DNA of 64,000 nucleotides from the NCBI GenBank assembly GCA_039815465.1, contig JBCBZG010000016.1:1-64000 (forward strand), read 5' to 3'. Positions 1 through 8,094 of this stretch are shown one piece after another. Position 1 is the stretch's first letter; each line of letters begins with the position of its first letter. The position numbers and the translations under genes were made by a program. The stretch is from Shimia_B sp039815465. Its GTDB lineage: Bacteria > Pseudomonadota > Alphaproteobacteria > Rhodobacterales > Rhodobacteraceae. Under the pieces are notes generated by a model. That model saw only the letters and a list, made by a program, of their open reading frames with translations. It made no database searches and was not told where the DNA came from.

Positions 1-122
1 CCTAGGATGTCGAGCTCCCCAAAGCGGACGGTGTCGGCCATGCCGACGGTCCAGGGGGCGGGGATATCGCGGGCGCGCAGGGCGGCCGCGTCAAGGAACG
101 GGTGGAGAGAAAGCTCTGTCAT
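1..122 (-). CDS. Acyl-CoA thioesterase-like hot-dog protein (N-terminus only)
   Basis: The reverse strand opens with ATG at 122 and reads about 40 codons to the window edge without a stop. Near the edge it contains RFGELDILG, which resembles the opening strand motif of 4-hydroxybenzoyl-CoA-type thioesterases (usually R-x-x-[FY]-G-[ED]-x-D-x-x-G-H-x-N-N). The motif and open frame are seen; the family assignment is inferred from one short motif and the gene is truncated by the window. It is divergent from the AraC-type regulator at 339. Confidence 0.55.
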   Translation of the reverse strand, partial: MTELSLHPFLDAAALRARDIPAPWTVGMADTVRFGELDIL

Positions 123-338
123 GGTGGCGGGGCGCGATGCGGCCTTTTTTGATTAGTGTTGGTGGTTGTGTCCTGGCCCTGCGCTTATCATCCTCGGCGG
201 GCCGCGCAAATCTGATTGGGCCATCGAGGCGGTCCATTGTTGGCGCAATCTGCAAGCCATGTGGCGCGTCCTGCTGTTGGCGGGGTGCCGCGGGGCGGGT
301 AGCCTAGGGGGCGACGGATCACGGAAAGGGGCGCTCAG

Positions 339-1352
339 GTGACATCACAACTGGACCCGCGCATTCATGTGGGCAAGGCCGTCCGCATCGCGCTGGGCGA
401 GCTTGGGCTTGACGCCGCCACGGTGCTGCGACGGGCTGGTTTGCCGGCGTGCCTGCTGGAGGGGGAGGGCAGCAAGATCACCGTGGCGGCGTTCTACGAT
501 CTTTGGGCCTCTGTCACCGGGTTGGCGGCTGACCCGCTGCTTGCGCTAAAGTTGGGGGATGCCAGCGGGATCGATTACTTTGACCCGGCGTTTTTTGCGG
601 CGATGTGTTCGCCCAACATGACTGTCGCCGCACGTCGCCTCGCGGATTACAAGCGGCGGGTGAGCCCGTTTACGCTAAGCGTTCAGAGCGCTGCCGACGA
701 GACGGAGGTTGCGTTTCACTGCCCGCCACCGGGGGAGCCCACGCTCGCGCTGACGGAGATTGTGTTTCTCGTGAACTTCGCCCGGCGCGCGACGCGACAG
801 AGCATTGTGCCCCGTCGTGTCTCCCTGCCGTTTGCGGTGGCCGAGCGGGATGCGTTTGAGGCACATTTTGGCTGCGAGATTGTCGATCGGGGCCGCGCCT
901 CTGTCACGTTCAGCGCGGCTGATGCGGCGCGCCCTTTTGTGACCCATGACGACGAGATGTGGGCGCTGTTTGAGCCAAAGCTACGCTGCCAGCCGGTGGC
1001 GCCCGCGGGCGGCGCGTCGACCCGGACGAAAGTGGCCCATTGTCTCAATGAGTTCCTACCCAGTGGGCGCGCAACGGTGGAGGATGTGGCCCGCGCGTTG
1101 GCCATGAGCAAGCGCACCTTGCAGCGGCGATTGGCGGAGGAGGGGACAACGTGGCTCGACGTGTTGAGCGAGGCGCGGGAGGCTCTTGCCAAGCACTACC
1201 TCTCAGCGACGGAGTATGGCCCCGCGGAGGTGAGCTTTTTGCTGGGCTACGAGGACCCCAACTCCTTTTTCCGGGCCTTTCGACGGTGGGAAAATACCTC
1301 GCCAGAGCTTTGGCGGACGGCGAACCGGGCACCACCGCAGGCGTTGCACTAG
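339..1352 (+). CDS. AraC family transcriptional regulator
   Basis: A 337-residue one-component regulator. The C-terminal ~100 residues form the paired helix-turn-helix domain of AraC proteins: the first HTH is around VEDVARALAMSKRTLQRRL and the second ends in FLLGYEDPNSFFRAFRRW. The N-terminal ~200 residues match the layout of the arabinose-binding-like domain found in OruR/ArgR-type AraC regulators, which senses a small ligand in the cytoplasm. The GTG start is preceded by GGAAAGG. It lies 110 bp upstream of a same-strand esterase and is divergent from a thioesterase, so either could be a target. The ligand cannot be told from sequence. Confidence 0.9.
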   Translation: MTSQLDPRIHVGKAVRIALGELGLDAATVLRRAGLPACLLEGEGSKITVAAFYDLWASVTGLAADPLLALKLGDASGIDYFDPAFFAAMCSPNMTVAARRLADYKRRVSPFTLSVQSAADETEVAFHCPPPGEPTLALTEIVFLVNFARRATRQSIVPRRVSLPFAVAERDAFEAHFGCEIVDRGRASVTFSAADAARPFVTHDDEMWALFEPKLRCQPVAPAGGASTRTKVAHCLNEFLPSGRATVEDVARALAMSKRTLQRRLAEEGTTWLDVLSEAREALAKHYLSATEYGPAEVSFLLGYEDPNSFFRAFRRWENTSPELWRTANRAPPQALH

Positions 1353-1462
1353 CCGCGGGCGGGTTGGCGCCACCTGCAAGTGGTTTGGCGCGGTCTGCGA
1401 GTGCTGTGGGGCTGCCGCTGGCCTAGTGTTGAGACCCAGACGCAAGAAGGACGCCCCAGACA

Positions 1463-2428
1463 ATGGCCCGCATCACACGATCCATGTATCACACAGACCT
1501 GCAACCCGCGTATCTGCCCGGGCGGATTGTCACCTGGATGGCGCATCGAAACTGGGCGCTGCGGTTTATGCACCGGTTCATGATGGCGCCCGCTGTGGGC
1601 ACGCAGATCAAGGGCCTGATCAACGCGGAAATCCACATTCCCAGCGTGGCGACGCCGGGCCATATGATCCGGGCGCGAGTCTACAAGCCTGCGGGGGTCA
1701 GCGGGCCGCTGCCTGCGATGCTTTATGCCCATGGCGGGGGCTATCAGGTCGGCGTGCCCGAGCAGGCGCATCAGTTCTTCGAAGACATCATCGCGGCCCG
1801 GAACGTGGCAATCATCGCACCGGCCTACCGGCTGTCGCTGCAGGGGCATCCCTATCCTGCGGGCCATGATGATTGCTTTGACACCCTGTGCTACATGCGC
1901 GCCCACGCCGCCGAGCTTGGCATTCGCGGCGAGCGGTTCATCATCGCGGGCCATAGCGGCGGCGGCGGGATGGCCGCGGCGGTGACGCACAAGGCCGTGG
2001 ACACGGGCGCCGCGGATATCGCGTTTCAGATGCCGATCTACCCGATGCTCGACCACCGGATGCAGACCAAATCCGCGCAGGACATGGTGGGCACGGTTGT
2101 CTGGGACCGCGGGGCGAATGCGCGCGCATGGCAGAATTACCTGGGCCATTTGGGCGCCGATGTGCCCGAATACGCGTCCCCCGCACAGCGCCAGGACCTG
2201 TCGGGCCTGCCGCCGACGATCAGCTTTGTGGGCGATCTGGAACCCTTCAAGGACGAAACCATCGCTTACATGGACGCGCTCGCCCGCGCGGGGGTGCCGA
2301 CGAAGTTCAAGCTCTACGAAGGTGGGTTCCACGGCTTTGAAATCTTGTTGCCCAAAGCGTCCGTGTCCAAAGACGCCAACGCGTTCCAGGTGGGCGCCTT
2401 TGCGGAATTTTATGACGCCTACGTCTAA
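1463..2428 (+). CDS. Alpha/beta hydrolase (HSL-family esterase)
   Basis: A 321-residue cytoplasmic carboxylesterase of the hormone-sensitive-lipase type. Visible hallmarks are the oxyanion motif HGGGY beginning at about residue 90, the nucleophile elbow GHSGGGG with Ser about 165, an acid residue in the FVGDLEPFKDE stretch, and the catalytic His in EGGFHGFE near the C-terminus. No signal peptide is seen. The ATG is preceded by AAGAAGGA. Such enzymes hydrolyse short acyl esters; the natural substrate is unknown. It follows the AraC regulator in the same direction, which suggests but does not show that the regulator controls it. Confidence 0.9.
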   Translation: MARITRSMYHTDLQPAYLPGRIVTWMAHRNWALRFMHRFMMAPAVGTQIKGLINAEIHIPSVATPGHMIRARVYKPAGVSGPLPAMLYAHGGGYQVGVPEQAHQFFEDIIAARNVAIIAPAYRLSLQGHPYPAGHDDCFDTLCYMRAHAAELGIRGERFIIAGHSGGGGMAAAVTHKAVDTGAADIAFQMPIYPMLDHRMQTKSAQDMVGTVVWDRGANARAWQNYLGHLGADVPEYASPAQRQDLSGLPPTISFVGDLEPFKDETIAYMDALARAGVPTKFKLYEGGFHGFEILLPKASVSKDANAFQVGAFAEFYDAYV

Positions 2429-2453
2429 GGCCGTGCGGGGGGTGAAGAGAAGT

Positions 2454-2516
2454 TGGAGCGGGTAACGAGAATCGAACTCGTAGCTTAGGCTTAGGAAGCC
2501 TGAAGCGCTTCCATAC
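2454..2516 (-). pseudogene. Degenerate copy of tRNA-Gly (3' part plus fragments)
   Basis: The last ~30 nt of the functional tRNA-Gly gene at 2692-2765, including the T arm, the 3' acceptor strand and the encoded CCA, recur exactly here. The next stretch keeps an anticodon-like hairpin with loop TTCCTAA (would read CCU), but the D arm and 5' acceptor strand are lost apart from a GTATGG remnant. It cannot fold as a tRNA. It is either a decayed tandem duplicate or the trace of an element that once inserted at the tRNA 3' end. Confidence 0.75.
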
Positions 2517-2691
2517 ATATCAATAGCTTAGGCTCTGGGTCTGGGTCTGGGTGAAACTCTGGGACTCGCATTCAGTGTCGGCCCCAGACGTTCCCGTTTT
2601 TTCCTGCCTCGGGTCCGTAAGCGAAAGGCGCAATATCCAGAAAATGCCATCTTACAGCGTTGAATTATATGGATAATCCTAAGTTTAGTTT

Positions 2692-2765
2692 TGGAGCGGG
2701 TAACGAGAATCGAACTCGTAACTTAAGCTTGGGAAGCTCGCGTGATACCTTTTCACCATACCCGC
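2692..2765 (-). tRNA. tRNA-Gly(CCC)
   Basis: A 74-nt gene on the reverse strand with a perfect 7-bp acceptor stem (GCGGGTA with TACCCGC), 4-bp D stem (GTGA with TCAC), anticodon loop TTCCCAA giving anticodon CCC, 5-bp T stem (ACGAG with CTCGT) enclosing TTCGATT, and an encoded CCA end. The anticodon stem has one mismatched and one wobble pair. It reads GGG codons. Confidence 0.95.
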
Positions 2766-2865
2766 CGCGAGGTCGGTGTTAGCTGTTGGGTTGGCGGCTT
2801 TCAAGCGGGGTTTGTGTGAAATGAAGTGTCTTCTCCGTAAGAACCATTGCACGGGTCTTGAGCTG

Positions 2866-2920
2866 TAGCGCCGCCCCGTGGGGGCAGAACGGCGCGGCCC
2901 GATGGGTCCCATCGGGCGAG
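2866..2920. repeat. Dispersed intergenic hairpin repeat, family A, copy 1
   Basis: A GC-rich element 25 bp beyond the stop of the citryl-CoA-lyase-like gene. It has a GCGCCG/CGGCGC outer pairing around CCCCGTGGGG, then a strong hairpin at 2897-2917 (GCCCGATGGG with CCCATCGGGC). The same architecture recurs at 15412-15490 and 30799-30871. It probably acts as a 3'-end stabiliser or terminator for the minus-strand gene. Confidence 0.7.
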
Positions 2921-2944
2921 GACTTTGCTGCTAAGGGCAGAGAA

Positions 2945-3700
2945 CTATGGGCCCGTATAGGTCCAGCGGTAGCCCGGCGGGGTGGGGCCTTTGTTCCGCC
3001 CGCCTTGCTGGGTTTGTTCCCAGGCGTGGGCAAGGATGCCCACGGAGCGGGAAAGGCAAAAGAGCCCGCGGGCGAGTGGCGGGGCAAAGCCCAGTTCGGC
3101 GTAGATGACGGCGGTGGCGCCGTCGATATTCATGGGGATAGGGCGGGATTTACGCGCTGCGAGCTCCCGTTCGATAGATTGCGCGATGACGGCGAAGCGC
3201 CCGTCGCAGGCGCCAGCCTCCACCGCGTCGGCGGTGAGCGCCATGAGCCGTGGGGCGCGGGGGTCGGTGGGGCTGTGGAAGCGGTGACCAAAGCCGGGCA
3301 CGATTTTGCCCCGGGCGGCGGTCCAGCTGTCGAGCGTGCCGCCTGCGGCGATGTGGTGGTAAAGCTCCACCGCCTGTTCCCCCGCGCCGCCATGGACGTC
3401 GCCCAGCATGTTCACAGCGCTGGCCATGGCGTTGTTGAGCGGCAGGCCGCAGGTCACGGCCATGCGCGCGGCGGCGATGGAGGGGGCTTGGGGCCCGTGG
3501 TCGACGGCGGACACAAGCGCGGCCTCGAACAGTTTGGCCTGCGCCGGGGTCGGGCGGTCGCCACGCACCATGAGCCAGATCATCTCCGCAAAGCTCAGGG
3601 TGCCGATGAGCGTCTCAATCGGGTGGCCGCGGAGCGCGATGCGGCCCGGTTCCATGTCGATGATGGCGGTGGACCACCAGTCGGCGACGTCATCGGTCAT
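2945..3700 (-). CDS. Citryl-CoA lyase / citrate synthase-like protein
   Basis: At 251 residues this is much shorter than a citrate synthase (about 430) and close to the short citrate-synthase-superfamily proteins called citryl-CoA lyases. The catalytic triad seems kept: His103 in DVHGGAGEQA, His139 in PGFGHRFH and Asp193 in MNIDGA. Family members join or split acetyl-CoA and oxaloacetate through citryl-CoA. Its stop-proximal neighbour on the 5' side is a family III CoA-transferase with a 4-bp overlap, and both follow TctCBA, so it likely cleaves the CoA thioester of the imported tricarboxylate. The exact substrate is inferred. Confidence 0.8.
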   Translation of the reverse strand: MTDDVADWWSTAIIDMEPGRIALRGHPIETLIGTLSFAEMIWLMVRGDRPTPAQAKLFEAALVSAVDHGPQAPSIAAARMAVTCGLPLNNAMASAVNMLGDVHGGAGEQAVELYHHIAAGGTLDSWTAARGKIVPGFGHRFHSPTDPRAPRLMALTADAVEAGACDGRFAVIAQSIERELAARKSRPIPMNIDGATAVIYAELGFAPPLARGLFCLSRSVGILAHAWEQTQQGGRNKGPTPPGYRWTYTGP

Positions 3701-4896
3701 AGCACGCCTTTCTTTCGCAATGCGGCGATGTCGGTGGAGCTATAGCCCAGCTCCGTGAGGATCGCATCGCTGTCTTGGCCTAGCGTGGGCGGCGGGGTGG
3801 GCACAGTGGGGCGCGTGCCGTCGATGAGCGCGCCTATGCGCGCGAGAAGGAGATCGCCGTCTACGCCCGGCGCGTCCGCGAAGGCCGCCAGAAAGCCACG
3901 CTCGGTGATCTGGGGGTGGGCGAGGATGTCTGGTACCGTCAGGACCGCGCCTGCGGGGACGCCACGCGCGTTCAGCTCCGCCTCCCAATCCGCGGCGGGG
4001 CGGGTGGTGAGGACGGTTTCGAGCTCGGCTTTGAGCCGCAAGCGGTGGGTTTTGCGGGCCTCTCGGCTGGCGAACTCTGGCCGGGTCAGCAGGTCGTCGC
4101 GGCCCAGGTGGCGGGCCAGAAGCTCCCATTGCTCGTCCTTGTTGGCAGCGATGTTGATGAGCCCGTCAGCGCATTGAAACGCGCCTGAAGGGGCGGAGGT
4201 TGGGTTTTCGTTGCCGTGGCGTGCAGGTTCCACCCCCGCGACGAGGTAGTTGGAGACGACCCAACCCATGGTCGCCAGCACCGCGTCCAGCATGGAGACG
4301 TCGATGACGCAGCCCCGGTTTGGGGCGTTGAGCGCGGCGGTGATGGCCATGGCAGCGGTGAGCCCGCCCACGGTGTCTGCGAGCGGGTAGCCCGCGCGGG
4401 TGGGGCCGCCCTCTGCTGTGCCGGTGACGTCCATGACCCCGGCGGCGCCCTGGATGATCTGGTCATAGGCCGGGCGCGCGGCCCAGGGGCCGTCCTGGCC
4501 AAAGCCCGAGATCGCGCAGTAGATCAGAGCGGGGTTTGCGGCGCGCAGGGTCTCTGCGCCCAGGCCGAGCCGGGCCATGACGCCGGGGCGGAAATTTTCG
4601 ACGAGCACATCGGCGCCCGCGACAAGCTCCGTCAGGATGCGTTTGCCCTCTGGGTCCTTCAGGTTCAGCGTGAGCGACCGTTTGCCTGCGTTTTGGGCCA
4701 GAAAGCTGACGCCCATGCCTTTTGCCGACAGCTCCGGCGAGGCGCCGAGGTTACGGGCGAGATCGCCGCGCCCGACGGCTTCGACCTTGATCACTTCTGC
4801 GCCCAGATGGGCAAGCTGGTGGCAGGCGAAGGGGCCCGCGAGCACGTTGGTGAGGTCGAGGACCCGGATCCCTGCGAGGGGGCGCGCGCTGTCCAT
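3697..4896 (-). CDS. CaiB/BaiF family III CoA-transferase
   Basis: A 399-residue cytoplasmic enzyme of family III, which moves CoA between carboxylic acids through an enzyme-bound aspartyl intermediate. The N-terminus RVLDLTNVLAGPFACHQLAHLGAEVIKVE is characteristic (split here across residues 11-39), GKRSLTLNLKDPEG follows, and the catalytic Asp is probably Asp145 in RPAYDQ. It overlaps the lyase-like gene by 4 bp and starts 5 bp after the TctA stop, so it is in the tct operon. It probably activates the imported acid to its CoA thioester for the next enzyme. Confidence 0.92.
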   Translation of the reverse strand: MDSARPLAGIRVLDLTNVLAGPFACHQLAHLGAEVIKVEAVGRGDLARNLGASPELSAKGMGVSFLAQNAGKRSLTLNLKDPEGKRILTELVAGADVLVENFRPGVMARLGLGAETLRAANPALIYCAISGFGQDGPWAARPAYDQIIQGAAGVMDVTGTAEGGPTRAGYPLADTVGGLTAAMAITAALNAPNRGCVIDVSMLDAVLATMGWVVSNYLVAGVEPARHGNENPTSAPSGAFQCADGLINIAANKDEQWELLARHLGRDDLLTRPEFASREARKTHRLRLKAELETVLTTRPAADWEAELNARGVPAGAVLTVPDILAHPQITERGFLAAFADAPGVDGDLLLARIGALIDGTRPTVPTPPPTLGQDSDAILTELGYSSTDIAALRKKGVL

Positions 4897-4900
4897 CGCT

Positions 4901-6418
4901 CTAGTCGCCGTCGGCCACCCCTTGGGCCCGGTTGCGGGCTATGCGGGCGCGGATGCTGGGCAAGAGCACCAAAAGCACCGCGATGCCAAGAAGCGCGAGC
5001 GTCATGGGCCGTTCGATCACAAAGCTGAGCCCCCGGTAAAGCTGCATGGAGCGGGAGAAATTATCCTCCAGCATGGTGCCTAGGATGAACCCGATCAGCA
5101 GCGGCGCGAGCGGGTAGTCGGCAAAGCGCAGGATCGTGGCCATGACGCCGAGCCCCACGAGGATCAAAAGCTCTGTCGCGTTGTTTTGGCCGATATAGGC
5201 GCCCATGAGCGTGAAAAAGAGGATGAAGGGGATCAGGTAATTGCGCGGAATAGCGAGGATTTTCGCGATGTAAGGGATAAGCGGCAGGTTGAGGATCAAA
5301 AGCACCAGATTGCCGATGAACATGGAGATGATGACGGCCCAAAAGATCTCTGGCGTGTCGATCATCAGGCGCGGGCCGGGTGTGACGTTGAGCGCGATAA
5401 GTGCGCCGAGCAGGATCGCCGTGGTGCCCGAGCCCGGGATGCCCAGCGTGAGAAGCGGCACGAAGGAGCCCGTGCAAGCCGCGTTATTGGCGGTTTCTGG
5501 CGCGGCGAGGCCTTTGACCGACCCTTTGCCGAATTCGGCCTGTTCGTCGCCCTTGGCCAGGTTGCGTTCAACGGCGTAGCCCAGAAATGACGCAATGGTG
5601 GCGCCGGCGCCGGGGAGCACACCGATAAAGAAGCCCTGGACCGATTGGCGCCCGATCACGGGGATCATCTTGCGCCCTTCCTCGCGGGAGAAGCGGAGGT
5701 TTTCGATCTTGCCCCCGTCGCCCTGCGCGGCCCCGCGGGAGGGCATGAGGACCAGGAACATCGCCTCGGGCAGGGCAAACATCGCCATGGCCAGCGTGAT
5801 AAACGAGATGCCCGATTGCAGGTCCATGAGGCCCATGGTGAAGCGCGGCATGTTAAAGAGCGCGCCTTCGCCCACGGTGGCCAAGATCAGCCCGAGGATC
5901 GTCATCATGAGCGCCTTTGCCACCTGACCCGTGCCTGCAAAGGCCGCGATGGCCGACAGCCCCAGGATCATCAGCGCAAAGTATTCGGCGGAGTGGAAGA
6001 GCAGCGCAACGGTCGACAGCGCAGGCGCAAAGACCATGAGCAGGATCGCCCCGATCGTGCCCCCCGCAAAGCTCGCCACCGCAGCGATCGTGAGCGCTTT
6101 GCCCGCCTGGCCCTTGCGCGCCATGGGGTAGCCGTCAAAGCTCGTGGCGACGGTGCCTGCGACGCCGGGCGCGTTGAGCAGGATCGACGAGGTCGAGCCG
6201 CCAAAAATCGCGCCGTAATAGACGCCTGCGAGCAGGATGAGCGCGGCGGCTGGGTCGCCGATGCCCACGGCCACGGGGATCATGATCGCGATGATCGACA
6301 TGGGCCCGAGCCCCGGCAGCATGCCGATGAACGTGCCGATGAGACAGCCTGCGATCACCATGGCGAGGTTTTGGATGGAAAACGCGGCCTGAAGCCCGAT
6401 GAGGATGCCTTCGATCAT
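4901..6418 (-). CDS. tctA: Tripartite tricarboxylate transporter large permease TctA
   Basis: A 505-residue inner-membrane protein with about 12 hydrophobic segments. Family motifs seen are GMLPGLGPMSIIAIMIP near the N-terminus, YYGAIFGGSTSSILLN and, in the second half, GVLPGAGATIASFLGYAVE and LTLGIPGSGTTAILLGAL. The start is placed at the ATG at 6418 (MIEGILIGLQ), 5 nt after the TctB stop, rather than an upstream in-frame codon that would overlap TctB. It is the channel of the secondary importer fed by TctC. Confidence 0.94.
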   Translation of the reverse strand: MIEGILIGLQAAFSIQNLAMVIAGCLIGTFIGMLPGLGPMSIIAIMIPVAVGIGDPAAALILLAGVYYGAIFGGSTSSILLNAPGVAGTVATSFDGYPMARKGQAGKALTIAAVASFAGGTIGAILLMVFAPALSTVALLFHSAEYFALMILGLSAIAAFAGTGQVAKALMMTILGLILATVGEGALFNMPRFTMGLMDLQSGISFITLAMAMFALPEAMFLVLMPSRGAAQGDGGKIENLRFSREEGRKMIPVIGRQSVQGFFIGVLPGAGATIASFLGYAVERNLAKGDEQAEFGKGSVKGLAAPETANNAACTGSFVPLLTLGIPGSGTTAILLGALIALNVTPGPRLMIDTPEIFWAVIISMFIGNLVLLILNLPLIPYIAKILAIPRNYLIPFILFFTLMGAYIGQNNATELLILVGLGVMATILRFADYPLAPLLIGFILGTMLEDNFSRSMQLYRGLSFVIERPMTLALLGIAVLLVLLPSIRARIARNRAQGVADGD

Positions 6419-6423
6419 GTCGT

Positions 6424-6921
6424 TTATCCTAGGAAAAAGGGCCAGGGGCGCAGGAAGATGCCCAGCACCTCCTCCACCAGATACCAAACCGAAAACGACG
6501 CGGCGGCGCCGACGACCAGCATGATGAGCCAGCGGCGCTCACCCAGGATGGCCGCGCCGAAGAAGAGAAAGAGCGTGGTGGAGGCGAGGAACCCCACAGG
6601 GCGCAGCATGAGTGCGAAAACGATCATCAGCCCAATCAGCGCGGAGGCCTGGCCGATTTTGTATTCCATCAGCTTGGACAGGTCGAACTCCGACGAGCTG
6701 TTGGAGGGCGCGCGCCCCGCCGCGCGGCTTTCCAGCCCAAGCGCGATGATGAGCCCCACGAGGGCGCCGGAGACTGCGAGCACCTTTGGAAAGGTGGAGG
6801 GCCAGACCGGGTTACGCTGCATGAAGGGGGGCAGGAGCTGGTCCATCGTAAAGAACGCGGCGTAGCCGTAGGCACAGCAGAACGCCACAAAGATGAGCGC
6901 GATCCAGCGGTCGAGCGCCAT
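6424..6921 (-). CDS. tctB: Tripartite tricarboxylate transporter small subunit TctB
   Basis: A 165-residue inner-membrane protein with four hydrophobic segments, the size and layout of TctB. It lies between TctC and TctA, as usual for this transporter class. Little sequence is conserved in TctB proteins, so context carries most of the assignment. The ATG at 6921 is preceded by GGGAGAGG. A GC-rich intergenic stretch with a short GT run separates it from TctC. Confidence 0.9.
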   Translation of the reverse strand: MALDRWIALIFVAFCCAYGYAAFFTMDQLLPPFMQRNPVWPSTFPKVLAVSGALVGLIIALGLESRAAGRAPSNSSSEFDLSKLMEYKIGQASALIGLMIVFALMLRPVGFLASTTLFLFFGAAILGERRWLIMLVVGAAASFSVWYLVEEVLGIFLRPWPFFLG

Positions 6922-6994
6922 GGTCCTCTCCCTTACTTCGGTGTGTGTGTGTTGGTGGTGGCGCGGCGACGCAGGCCGCCGCGCCGGGGTGGCT

Positions 6995-7975
6995 TTAGAG
7001 GAAGCCTAGGGTGCGCATGAGGTCGCCGATCACCTGCTCCTGGTTTTCCAGGAAGGTGCGGAACTCATCGCCGTTGTTGTGGATGTTGACCCAACCGTTG
7101 CGGGCGCGGACCTCTTCCCACTCGGGCGTGGCGTACATCTTGGTCAGCGCGTCCTGAAACCCGGCCAGCTGCGCCTCATCGACGCCGGGCGCCGCAAAGA
7201 AACCGCGCCAGTTGACGAAGGTCGTGTCGAGCCCCTGTTCCATCATCGTGGGCGCATCTGGGAACGCGTCAACGCGCGCGTCAGATGTCACGCCGAGGAT
7301 GCGAACCTCACCCTGCTGAGCCAGCGCCACAGCCTCGGAGAAGCCGGTGGAGAGCGCTTTGATTTCGCCCGACAGGAGGCCTGCCATGGCTGCGCCGCCC
7401 GCGTCGTAGGGGATGTAGTTGAACGCGGTGGGGTCCTCACCTGCGGCCTGCATGGCCATTGCGGCCACGAGGTGGTCCATGCCGCCCGGCACAGAGCCGC
7501 CGCCGATGGCAAAGCGGTTGCCGTCCGCGCGGTAGGCGCTCAGGAGCTCATCCATGGAGGTGATGTCGCTGTTGGCGTTCACGACGAGGGCCGCGTAGTC
7601 ACCGATGGTGCCTGCGACGAGCGTCAGGTCGCGGAAGCTCTGCGGGAAGACACCCGTGAGCGAGCGGATCACGATGGGGGTGGAGTTCACCATCATCGTG
7701 TTGCCGAGCGAATCCGCGTTTTCGATCAGGTGCGCGATGGCCACACCGCCGCCGCCGCCGGACATGTTTTCGTAGCTGGCCGAACCGACCAGGCCCGCGC
7801 CGGTGAGCGCTTCGCCCGTGCCGCGCGCTGTGCCGTCCCAGCCGCCACCGGCGCCGCCGGGGATCAGGAAGTGCACTTCATCAAGCACCTGGTGGCCACC
7901 GGCCGACGCGGGGCCCACAAAAGCAAACGCTGCCGCAGCAGCAAGAAGGGCGCGACGGCCCGTTGCGAAAGTCAT
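6995..7975 (-). CDS. tctC: Tripartite tricarboxylate transporter substrate-binding protein TctC (Bug family)
   Basis: A 326-residue periplasmic binding protein. The start at 7975 is chosen because it has GGGAGGAAA just upstream and gives a proper signal peptide (MTFATGRRALLAAAAAFAFV, cleaved near GPASAGG). Bug-family features include the VHFLIPGGAGGGWDGTAR-like ligand loop after the signal peptide. It is the first gene of the tctCBA-CoA-transferase-lyase operon and diverges from tctDE. It delivers a tricarboxylate or similar acid to TctAB. Confidence 0.93.
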   Translation of the reverse strand: MTFATGRRALLAAAAAFAFVGPASAGGHQVLDEVHFLIPGGAGGGWDGTARGTGEALTGAGLVGSASYENMSGGGGGVAIAHLIENADSLGNTMMVNSTPIVIRSLTGVFPQSFRDLTLVAGTIGDYAALVVNANSDITSMDELLSAYRADGNRFAIGGGSVPGGMDHLVAAMAMQAAGEDPTAFNYIPYDAGGAAMAGLLSGEIKALSTGFSEAVALAQQGEVRILGVTSDARVDAFPDAPTMMEQGLDTTFVNWRGFFAAPGVDEAQLAGFQDALTKMYATPEWEEVRARNGWVNIHNNGDEFRTFLENQEQVIGDLMRTLGFL

Positions 7976-8035
7976 AGCTTTCCTCCCATTTGACAAAAGC
8001 GATCTACGCCGCTCAGGTCCGACCTTACTGGCGTG

Positions 8036-8057
8036 CAAAGCTGACACAAAGCTGACA
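8036..8057. promoter_or_regulatory. Tandem 11-bp direct repeat, candidate TctD operator
   Basis: CAAAGCTGACA occurs twice, head to tail, at 8036-8046 and 8047-8057 with no mismatch, in the 119-bp gap between tctC and tctD. OmpR/PhoB-type regulators bind tandem direct repeats with an 11-bp period, which is exactly this geometry. The site is placed to control both divergent units. Binding is inferred. Confidence 0.65.
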
Positions 8058-8094
8058 CGCCAGACATTCGCCACAGGGGGAGGGGGAGACACCC

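Noticed and set aside
2454..2530. A second functional tRNA gene
   Set aside because: The 5' acceptor strand and D arm are missing, so it cannot fold as a tRNA despite an intact T arm and CCA.
2533..2565. Short run of CTGGGT repeats, considered as a repeat element or CRISPR-like unit
   Set aside because: Only three 6-bp units in a row; no spacers and no cas genes. Treated as a simple local repeat.
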